Shown here one piece after another: positions 55,880-64,000 of a stretch of DNA of 64,000 nt (positions are counted from its first letter, which is position 1; each line of letters begins with the position of its first letter). The DNA lies in contig SADC01001168.1 of the NCBI GenBank assembly GCA_004194705.1, positions 248,001 through 312,000 of the forward strand, written 5' to 3'. Below the pieces are notes generated by a model that had not been told where the DNA came from, ran no database searches, and was given only the letters and a program-made list of their open reading frames with translations. The position numbers and the translations under genes were made by a program. This stretch comes from Ditylenchus dipsaci. Taxonomy: Eukaryota; Nematoda; Chromadorea; Rhabditida; Anguinidae.

Positions 55880-57478
55880 ATGATTCCACCAAGCATAGAT
55901 CACATAATTATATCCACCCAAATAAGGTTTTATAACATCCATTTACTAATTTTTTTTGCTACAATACACATATTTGCAGATGCGAATGGTATGCGTTTTT
56001 TTAATATAGAAAAAAAATCAGTCTATTTTTTTTATTGTTCTTAAGCGGACCTACAACTGTAGGCGATGTTGAGTCAGATCCAGAATTGATGGAGGTATTT
56101 TTGTGGAGCTTTTTATATAATAGACTTTTAAACGTTTCAGAAAATGGATGCCAAGATGGTCTATAGATTGGTATATTTGTTCTAAAAAAAGTTCTGTTAC
56201 CTGATTTTTATGTTCAGGGAAATACCTTTGCTGAATATATAACAGGTGGGTGTTGTCAAAAGCAAACTTTAAGCGAATTAGGTTATCGCCTCAAAAACCT
56301 TCTACAGTGTAATCACAGGAAAGATTTACAATAATTTAGTTTATAATTTTAAATTGAACCTATTTTCGCGACTGACAAAATTTATGTTTAAAATATTTTG
56401 GTGTGTTCTCTACAAACTAATCACAAAAAATTAAAATTTCAAGCAAGATGAGAAGTAAAGAAGATAGTTTGTGAAAACAGTAACAATAATATGTAAATCA
56501 GAAAAATTAAACAGATAACATTGGCTGTCAGCGGTCTTTTTGAGGTTGTTAATATTATTAAAAGTGGTGTTAGTCATTTTGCATTGACTGTAAGATTAGC
56601 TAGATTAAATGATATTTTATAGCAATATTTGACTTTCTTTAAAATCATTTTGGCTCTATATATGTTCGCACCCCTCAAAAAAACTTTCCTTGGTCCTCCT
56701 TGTTGTTTTTTCGGATTTTTTATAATTTGCCTTCGTCCTTTCGTTGTTCTGTTTGCAAACTTTTCCTCCTTTTTTATTTCGTATATTTCTAGGTTGTTTG
56801 TCTCATGTGTGACCCTTTTCAGATAATTTCTCCAGCAATATGTACTTTTCGGCAGAATTTTTTTCAGTCCAAATGAAGCCAAAAAGTACAATCTTAGTGT
56901 TTGAGCAGATCTGCGGTAACAAAACTGGGCTTTAGTTTAGTAATTTGCAATAATTTAAGAAAAATCATTTAGCTTTTTTTTGCAAAAAACATGACCAAGG
57001 CAAGTTTTTGGGAGAAAGCCGATCAAATATGGAGGCTTCATTTTTTATCACACAGAGCTAAAATTTGGGGATCGATAAGAATTATTGGCTTTACATTTTT
57101 CAAAAAGTAAATTTTTGCAAAATGAAGTTTTCGAAGGTCATATGTTGAGCACCATGTTCCATTAAAAATTAGTATCTGTCTACTTTTTGCCGTAACCTTT
57201 GTTAATCATAGTTTTTGCAAGAATGAGATCAACAAGTATTAAAATTTAGATTTATCCCCAGACAAGTACTAAATAGATTGAGCCAGTTGGATTACAGGAT
57301 TATAGGTGTTTATCAAAAAGACCTAAATTTTCTCTAAATTTTTTTTAGGTATGACAGGTGTAGGTAAATACTATTAACAATTTAAGAAATAAAAATGTTT
57401 TAAAATTATATTGCAGGACAGACATGCGTGTGGACCATGGGCAAAAAGATTAACAGCGGATTATGTCTGAATAGTTAG
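55880..57478 (+). CDS. Small secreted protein in micro-exons
   Basis: Proposed exons 55880-55988, 56046-56094, 56141-56170, 56218-56245, 57349-57357 and 57417-57478, giving about 95 residues if one base is added at the first join. The start has a signal sequence ending ATIHIFADAN. The mature part is short: GPTTVGDVESDPELME, KMDAKMVYRL, GNTFAEYIT, then GQTCVWTMGKKINSGLCL with two Cys. All introns but one are 46-53 bases with proper GT and TTTCAG or TTCAG ends, and phases agree after exon 2. The 9-base exon is optional, since its phase equals its neighbours'. No family recognised. The call rests on splice signals and composition alone. Confidence 0.45.
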
Positions 57479-58670
57479 TGGAATGTCATAACTGTCAAAT
57501 CATTTTTTGTTTGTGCAAAATCTTTGAATTTTTAATAAAAAATTTAAAAAATTAGCAGAAAGAGGTATTTTGACAAATCAAACATATCAGATATGTTTCT
57601 GAATTTATTTAAAATCCCAAAATTTGTGCGGGATTTTATTTATTTATTTTTTAATTGTTTTTCCAAAATCCCGATCCCGGAATATTTTTGGCCCAAAATC
57701 CCGCTCGAACCGGTTTCATCACCTCTAGACGGGGGACCAACCATATAAATACCGAAAACATATGAGGGATCAATTACAACAAAAAAATTGGGATTTCATT
57801 AAAATTCAAAAATGCCAACAAAGTTCAAAAAGATCGATCTAACTCACACCAACAATTTTTCAAAAATTAGAAGTTTTTAGAGCTTTCGTTAAACATTTTT
57901 TCCAACAATTGCCTAGGAGTATTTTTTGCACTTTTGTTGTGTAAAGCTGTTTAAAATAATTATAAATGTGATGGGCGTAGATTAGTGGTTAAAAAGGCAT
58001 GAAAATTTCGTCCTGCCAATTTAATTTTTTTTCCGAATCATTGAACTTCTGAACTGATTTTTCAACTTGATTTCTAACAAAACTATACCTAAAATAAAAT
58101 TCTAGGCTCTGTTTTGTTAGAAACCAACCTAAAAATCTGTATAGAAGTTCAATGATTCGGAAAATGTTTGAATTGGCGGGGACAAATTTAAAAACAGGTG
58201 AGCATGCCCTTTAAAGTGCCCGTCGGTCCAGTCTGAAAATCGTACTTTTTACGGAATAGGGTTGTGTAAATTTTTTTTGTCGCCCGTATTACATTATAAA
58301 TCTTTTTTATATGAGGCAGATTTTCGTTTGTGTCAAGAAATAGATCTGGCAATCTTTTTTTGGGCAACGAATCTCAAGGTGCTGTGTTTGCTTTGTTCTT
58401 CCGTTCAAATTTAGTAAAGCCGCAACCATGAAATATTTGAATTTCTCGCTACGCCGCAAAGCTCAACCTCCGCTTATTGCACCGCTCATGTCTCAAATAA
58501 GCATTCTTGGTTACAGGGTTGCTGAATGCTCAAAATGTTCAACAATTATCATGAAATTTTGTCAGATACTAAACAATTTCCCTATTTTGGGTTGGAAAAT
58601 TTTTTTCAGAACTCAAATGTCTGACTGTGCTTAGACTTTCCAAACCAGTATTTGAAGTTCCCTGAACCGT
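57479..58670. other. Intergenic with one inverted repeat
   Basis: 58010-58200 is an inverted repeat (CCGAATCATTGAACTTCTG / AGTTCAATGATTCGG, then TGATTTCTAACAAAAC / TTTTGTTAGAAACC). No gene. Confidence 0.45.
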
Positions 58671-59030
58671 TCTGTAGGAGGACGCATGAGGAGGTCACCT
58701 AGGAGAGGGGTATGATACCCCGGGTATCTAAGAGTGAGTTACCCGGTATAGGGGATCCGAAGAGGGGAGTATCAAGGTGGTATGATTAGATTAGGAGTAC
58801 CCATGAGTGAGTACACAACAGTGCGGTATCCGCAAAAAGGGATTTGCAGCTGGTGTTACTAAGGTAGTATTACTCAGCTGAAGAGTATCTATTTGAAAAA
58901 TACCCAAGGGGTGGTACCTAAACTGAAGAGTACCCAGGAGAGAGGTACCAGAGAGAGAGCTAAGTTTGCCCAGGTGCAGGTACACTGGTGATGGTACCTA
59001 GGTGAGAAGTACCCATGTGGGGACCAAGTG
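58670..59030. repeat. Degenerate tandem repeat of GTACCNAGGNGAG type
   Basis: About fifteen degenerate units such as GGTACCTAGGTGAGAAGTAC, GAGTACCCAGGAGAGAGG, GAGTATCAAGGTGGTATGA. Unit length about 18-22 bases. GC-richer than the flanks. Confidence 0.6.
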
Positions 59031-59332
59031 GTCGTCCACTTGGTGCAAATTTTTTTACGTTTTTCATGTCCCGAAAACTGTTTTTTTGGACAAATTTGGG
59101 CATGCTGAAGATGGTTTGATAGTGGTAAAGTGCCGTTTTCTCGAGTATCCTTTGAGTTTTTGAAAATAATTGATTTTGGTGAAATCAATTATTTTCAAAA
59201 ACTCAAAAAATACCCGAGAAAACAGCATTTTACCACTATCAAACCATTTTCAGCATGCTCGAATTAGTCCGAAAAATAGGGTTTGGAACCCGAAAAAATA
59301 TAAAAAAAAAATTTGCTCCAAGTGGTTGAGAC
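59022..59332. repeat. Large hairpin
   Basis: ACCAAGTGGTCGTCCACTTGG at the left and TCCAAGTGG at the right, then AATTTGGGCATGCTGAAG and its complement, TTTGATAGTGGTAAA and TTTACCACTATCAAA, and a closed centre AATTGATTTTGGTGAAATCAATT near 59177. Confidence 0.75.
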
Positions 59333-59493
59333 TAAAAAATTTGAACTCCCGCCAAAATTTTGGCTAAAATAAGCATTTTAATCGATTTGAGGGCGTAAAT
59401 AATATATTTGAGGGCGTAAATCAGTATTTTGAGGGCGTAAATCAACTATAGCCTATAAAAAATACCATACAAGATTTGAAAAACGCGAAAATC

Positions 59494-59934
59494 TTAATCA
59501 ACCGGGCTGGTGGATTCCGCAAGACTGCACGTGTTATTAATAATAACATATTTGAAGATTTTTCTTTGAGTTTGGTGCATTTCTTCTTCTGGCTTCACAT
59601 CCACGAACAAATTCCTAGCCACAGATAGTTTGTATTTTCCTTTGTCGATTCTTCCAGCTATCAAATTTTGGCCTTTTCTCGTGTTCTTTCTTCCCTTCCT
59701 TTGTTGAGCTGATTTTGAGCGATTTTTCTTGGGCTGAACACTATGGCCACTCGTATTTGGAAGGGAACAGATTGATTTTGTTCCAGGACATTCCTGAATT
59801 ACGATGTTGGTCTCGGCTGATTCACAAATTAGGTGATCTTGGATAGCAATAATGAGATCGATTTGGGTTACCTTATTTACTCTATCATCTCGACACTCTC
59901 TAATAGCTCCGCCGTCTTTAATAACTTATCGCCC
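59494..59934 (-). CDS. Orphan open frame without ATG, probably element-derived
   Basis: A minus-strand frame stays open for about 146 codons and has coding-like composition: AIRECRDDRVNKVTQIDL, IIAIQDHLICESAETNIV, a basic stretch KKNRSKSAQQRKGRKNTRKG, then DKGKYKLSVARNLFVDV and a TAA at 59494. No start codon lies in the frame, so it is an exon or a broken gene. It begins inside the CCGTATT-type sequence at 59885-60143, which suggests it belongs to a transposon. No domain recognised. Confidence 0.4.
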
Positions 59935-60143
59935 CCACCTCCTTCAAATAAACCCCATATCTCAGCTTAGAATTTTTTTGTAAACCTGTTTTTTTTCGTT
60001 TTTTAAAAGACTACGAGCTCTCTTGTTTCAACTTCTCATATTTTGATTGAGCACCTAAAATATCAAAACCAACTTTAAAATTTATGGATTTTTCAGGGTT
60101 TGAACGATAACTCCAACTGCGGAATTGATACGGAGAATACGAT
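59885..60143. mobile_element. CCGTATT-family element, decayed
   Basis: Has CTCTCTAATAGCTCCGCC on the left and GAACGATAACTCCAACTGCGG then GGAGAATACGATAC on the right (in part). The left end proper is not intact. Confidence 0.4.
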
Positions 60144-60294
60144 ACGTCGAATGATGGATTGACGAGAAGAGTGCTCTTGTTTGATGGATGTGCAACTTCG
60201 TTTAGTGGAGCGCCTTCTGCTTAATTGTCACAGGGCAGAATGCTTTCAAAGTTCAATTTTGTGGACAAGTTCTGGAAAATATTTTACGGCTAAA

Positions 60295-61745
60295 ATTGTT
60301 TTACCCGCCAAATAATTCATTTACCCCGCCAAATTAATTTTTTACCCGCCAAATTTGAATTTTGAGCAAAATATTCGTTTGTCTCGTCAAATTAATCATT
60401 TACCCCGCCAAATTATTTGCTTACCCCACCAAACAAATCATTTACCCCGTCATATCAATCATTTTTTCGTCAAAATGTAACTTTGCATTGGGGATGTTTG
60501 TATCCTGCCTCGGTTCGTTTTTATTTCTAAATACTAGCTTCAGATGAAAAAAAGATCGACTGCTTGTTAGAAAGATGAGAAGATTTGCGAAAACGGTCAA
60601 TGTTCATGATCCTAAGGTGACTTCTTATGACTGTTCCACTCTTCACATACTTAAACAGAAGGCGAACACTGACCTCAACCAGATGTTGGATAGCATGATC
60701 CGTCAAAGTTGTGGTATTCTTGTCGGACTAACCAGTAGCTTCTTCTGGTAGCGCTGGTGGAACTGTCCGGTTGCCTAGGCTCTTTTCTCTTATCAATGCT
60801 CTGGACATGATCATTACGGGTATATTTTTTTTCTCATTTACGGCTTCAGTATCCAACTTTTTTTCACGTAAAACAGAAGAAGCGGAAAGAGCGTGTAGCC
60901 AATTACTTTGCTTTGCGTTAATTTACAGGTCAATTTATTAGGTACAAGACTCTCCGAGAATTTATTTTTACTAATATACTCCATTGTTTTTCTCGGGTAT
61001 GTCTGTTGCATTTGTCCGATCGGGATTTGATCTGCTTATAGGAACTGAAGAACTGATTGACCCTTTGCCGCGACCACTGGAGCCATGAAGGAAGAAGAAA
61101 GTTGGCCAAGCTTTCGAGCAAATTTAGTTATCATATAACCAGTATATATCTTTTTGCTTTGATTAAATATCAATTGTAGTCTTTGTTGAGCTTTTGTAAT
61201 AAATAATGGTTTTCGTGGTTTTGACTTGTGTCGATTTTACGCATAGGAGCGGAGTAGTCTTACCGCAGATTAGACCTTACGTCGATCACTATGAAAATAG
61301 AAAATAAATGTAGAAATCAATTAGTAAAAATCGCCGTAAATGTCTGCCTTTTAATGTGATTTGTTTCGACTCTATTCAAAGCTCTTATTTGCCAAGAATT
61401 TAGAAAAACGAAAAATATAATAATACGGAAAAAGACATTTTTAGCACATCCCTAACAAGATAAATCATATTTTCTCGCCGACCAAAATCAGTTTTCTCTT
61501 TGGTTTTGCAAATTTTCTCATCTTTCTAGCAAGCAGTCGATCTTCTTTTCATCTGAAGCTAGTATTTAGAAATAAAAACGAACCAAGGCAGGATACAAAC
61601 ATCCCCAATGCAAAGTTACATTTTGACGAAAAAATAACTGATATGACGGGGTAAATGATTAGCTTGGCAGGGTAAGCGAATAATTTGGCGGGTTAAATGA
61701 ATAATTTGGCGGGGTAAATGATTAATTTGGCGGGTGAAAGTACTT
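60295..61745. mobile_element. Foldback-type element with long tandem-repeat arms
   Basis: The left arm (60295-60590) starts with six or more TTTACCCCGCCAAATTAATC units, then GTAACTTTGCATTGGGGATG, CGAACC-type sequence and AAAAAGATCGACTGCTTG. The right arm (61485-61745) is the complement in full order, ending GGCGGGGTAAATGATTAATT and GGCGGGTGAAAGTACTTA. About 900 bases lie between the arms, GC-richer than normal, with a short open frame (60575-60751). Confidence 0.8.
60575..60751 (+). CDS. Short frame inside the foldback element
   Basis: 58 codons from an ATG: RRFAKTVNVHDPKVTSYDC, TLHILKQKANTDLNQMLDSM, then RQSCGILVGLTSS. A one-base shift at about 60741 would let it run on as SSGSAGGTVRLPRLFSLIN. 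Composition looks coding. No family recognised; likely the element's own cargo or a captured gene piece. Confidence 0.35.
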   Translation: MRRFAKTVNVHDPKVTSYDCSTLHILKQKANTDLNQMLDSMIRQSCGILVGLTSSFFW

Positions 61746-62535
61746 ATAACCATATTTCACTGGCACAAATTTTTGTTTGTAACGGAATTATGTTATCAAA
61801 GCATTAAAGGAGCAGATCGTGATGTGACTCATCATCTAAAATTTATTTCAACACCCCCACTACGCGAACCAAATTTGGATACAGTAAACCCTCGATGCTT
61901 CTATTTAAAAATTAGAAAATATCAAAAATTAACAATATTAAAAGTAGCTATAAAAACAAAAGTTTTTTCCGCTTTATAATTGAAATTGACGGTTTCTTAA
62001 CTTGGTTTTCCTGTCTTTTTGTGATTTTTTAGACTTAGATGTTTTAGGCAATGCGTATGTTAGAAAAGATTCCAACATATCTTAAAACCTTGTGAAATTT
62101 TGTCTAATATACGCTGGCCAAACCTCGCCTAAGCCTAAAGAATCGCACAAAACAACACCAGAGAATACGACAAAAAGACCCTGTTTGTGGAAAAGAGCCC
62201 TATTTTCTATAAAATAAGAATTATGAAACTAAAACGTTTATACTCTTGAAAAAACGCTTTTTAATTAATAAGAACAATAAAAATGTTAGTTTTTGCTTTT
62301 TTAAGCTTTTGTTTACTTCCTAACAATTGAACAGATAAACACACCTCGAGTTCAATCTTCCAGACTTAAAGATCAAGGAAAAATCAATAGAAATGCATTT
62401 AACATTTTTGTTTAACTCACACCTGTTGTTCTTTTTAATCTTTTTTATTTGTTTCTGCCCACTCAAACCTGTTACTTAAGACATTTTCTAAATTAAGTTT
62501 TTAATTTCGAAATTTCCGGTAATTTGAATTTACAG
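61746..62535. other. Intergenic with one CTTAGGCAAGGG-family copy
   Basis: 62020-62165 has CTTAGATGTTTTAGGCAATGC..GTATGTTAG on the left and ACGCTGGCC..CCTCGCCTAAGC on the right. The rest is AT-rich with no gene. Confidence 0.45.
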
Positions 62536-62617
62536 ATCTGACTGCAAAACACACATGGCCTTAATACGATCTCGCTCAGCTGCTGTCATTTACAATGATC
62601 CGGCTCCATCACCATAT
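62536..62617 (+). CDS. Possible first coding exon
   Basis: After AATTTACAG, an ATG at 62555 opens 21 codons (MALIRSRSAAVIYNDPAPSP plus Tyr) up to a GTAAGT donor at 62618. No further exon is found before the window ends, so the gene would continue past 64000 or the call is wrong. Confidence 0.3.
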
Positions 62618-62711
62618 GTAAGTTGTGACCCAAAATCTGATTTTCTGTGAAACACGCTAAAAACAACTCGAAACCTCTATTTTCACGCCAGATAACACTT
62701 AGTGAAACAAA

Positions 62712-63072
62712 TACAGGTTATTCAAGAAATTGTAACACTTTCAAACTGCCATAACTTTTTATCCCGGCACGATTTCGAAATTTTGTAAACGCAGATCGAC
62801 TCAGAATTTCATGGCAATTTTTTTGGTATATAATGTCAAAATCACGATTTTCGCTTGTCCCCCTGTGGTTTTGGTCTTGGTCTGTGGATGGCCTCTGGAT
62901 GGGTAAGACCAAAACCACAGGGGGGACCAAGCGAAAATCGTGATTTTGACATTATATACCAAAAAATTGCCATGAAATTCTGAGTCGATCTGCGTTTACA
63001 AAATTTCGAAATCGTGCCGGGATAAAAAGTTATGGCAGTTTGAAAGTGTTACAATTTCTTGAATAACCCTGT
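62712..63072. mobile_element. Nearly perfect palindrome, CAGGTTATTCAAGAAATTG
   Basis: Ends TACAGGTTATTCAAGAAATTG and CAATTTCTTGAATAACCCTGTA (in part). Arms of about 175 bases are almost identical, meeting near TGGCCTCTGGATGG at 62890. Same family as 31640 and 46255. Confidence 0.85.
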
Positions 63073-63230
63073 AAAATAAAGTAAGTTAGAATTCAATTAC
63101 ATATTTATTTGGGGCTGAGTACAGAATACCCCTGGCCCGAAAACCGGTTTAAAGGGGCAGACCATTTAGGTTTTTATTAGGGTTAACTTATGCCCCGGGC
63201 ATTTAATAATCAAGCATATGCCTGGGCAAA

Positions 63231-63478
63231 CCGTATTTCCTCTAATTCTCCCCGGGGGAGTAATAAGAGGCATGCAATTTTTTCAAACTTTAGGTGGCCT
63301 GAAATTTCTGTTTTCATTTACTGTTTGAGCTGTGTAAAAAGTGCCTGTTAGATTTTTAAAATCTCTCTCAGGCACTTTTTACACAGCTCAAACAGTAAAT
63401 GAAAACAGAAATTTCAGACCACTTGAAGTTAGGGGGGGAGTAATTAGAGGGAGGGAGAAATTAGAGGAAATACGGTAT
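63231..63478. mobile_element. CCGTATT-family element with inserted palindrome
   Basis: Ends ACCGTATTTCCTCTAATTCT and AATTAGAGGAAATACGGT. It contains a 53-base inverted repeat (63293-63346 against 63369-63423, TTTTTACACAGCTCAAACAG). Confidence 0.7.
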
Positions 63479-63696
63479 GTCCGGGCATTTTCCAAATTTT
63501 GGGGCATTTTCGGGCATTTTCCAAATGTCTCCCATCAATCAATTTTTTTTCAACAAACTTCAAATATCATCAATAAACATATCAAAATAACCAAATTTGG
63601 TGTATTTTTTAATATTGTCTTTGAGATCTTTTATTTAAAGGAGGGGAAAAAGCTACTTAGGTTTGAAAAAGTGGCCGCGGTGGCCGGTACGTGTCA

Positions 63697-63908
63697 TTTC
63701 GCCCACGACCCTTTCGCCCCATGGTACACTTCGCCCCATCCCGACAAAAAGGGACACTTCGCCCCATCCCGATAGAAGTGAACACTTCGCCCCATCTCAA
63801 TAAAAAGGGACACTTCGCCCCGCCTGTGTAAAAATGGACACTTCGCCCCGCCTAGACAAAAAAGGGCACTTCGCCCCATCTCGATAAAAAGGGACACTTC
63901 GCCTCATC
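63697..63908. repeat. Minisatellite, CACTTCGCCCCATC, about 32-bp unit
   Basis: Six to seven units of CACTTCGCCCCATCCCGAY followed by AAAAAGGGA. Units differ at a few sites. The unit length varies (31-33), so it does not hold one reading frame. Confidence 0.8.
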
Positions 63909-64000
63909 TAAATAAGATACTAATCGTAACAACTAAATTTAGATTCCGCACATTTATCTCATCAAAGAAACATCAAGAAACAACTATAACAGTTAACAAA
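63909..64000. other. Window end, nothing seen
   Basis: AT-rich sequence with no feature. Confidence 0.4.

Noticed and set aside
56574..56891. 105-codon minus-strand frame
   Set aside because: Lys/Asn-rich, inside an intron of the small secreted gene, with no domain or splice support; a chance frame is more likely.
60295..60470. Regular repeats that might suggest a CRISPR array
   Set aside because: Units are direct neighbours without unique spacers, the region is eukaryotic, and the repeats form one arm of a foldback element.
63341..63775. 144-codon plus-strand frame
   Set aside because: Runs through a hairpin, the end of a CCGTATT element and the minisatellite; no natural protein would combine these.

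Overview
The window is AT-rich eukaryotic DNA, most likely from a nematode; the species cannot be told from the sequence alone. The evidence is the gene content: a Hint (hedgehog-related) secreted protein, two nematode-style GT14 branching glycosyltransferases, a serpentine receptor, a collagen-olfactomedin type II membrane protein of UNC-122/gliomedin layout, and a two-Ig protein. Introns are often only 44-60 bases and usually end in TTTTCAG, TTTTTAG or TTTAG. I recognise no rRNA, tRNA, CRISPR or bacterial feature.

Layout from the left. 1.5-4.1 kb: Hint protein (+). 5.0-6.5 kb: a tail-to-tail pair of related small membrane proteins. 7.3-8.6 kb: Ig-domain gene (-), whose 5' side runs into a nested transposon block (8.7-9.6 kb) and a 749-bp tandem duplication (9.7-11.4 kb). 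11.4-17.3 kb: mostly inverted-repeat elements. 17.8-18.3 kb: C-terminal half of a glutathione S-transferase (+). 20.3 kb: small secreted peptide (+). 21.1-24.6 kb: GT14 transferase A (+). 27.0-28.5 kb: serpentine receptor (+, broken). 29.7-30.0 kb: unidentified exon (-). 30.7-34.3 kb: collagen-olfactomedin protein (-). 36.5-40.3 kb: NEK-type kinase (+). 41.6-44.5 kb: GT14 transferase B (+). 48.6-51.5 kb: nucleotide-sugar transporter (-). 55.9-57.5 kb: small secreted protein in micro-exons (+). 57.5-64 kb: transposon-rich, with two orphan open frames and one possible first exon near 62.6 kb.

Several genes fit a secretory and cell-surface theme. The two GT14 enzymes and the nucleotide-sugar transporter would work in Golgi glycosylation, and the olfactomedin, Ig, Hint and small membrane proteins are secretory-pathway cargo. 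The genes lie on both strands with their own flanks, so this is shared cell biology and not an operon.

Two observations dominate. First, at least six conserved genes carry one-base frame breaks, mostly at short homopolymers, while splice sites and the frame on both sides stay intact; this looks like assembly or base-calling error more than gene death. Second, intergenic DNA and introns are packed with short inverted-repeat elements. These include hAT-like copies with clear 8-bp target duplications, and a CCGTATT-ended family with a shared core but a different short 'barcode' repeated inside each copy. One member holds a decayed transposase tail resembling the pogo group.
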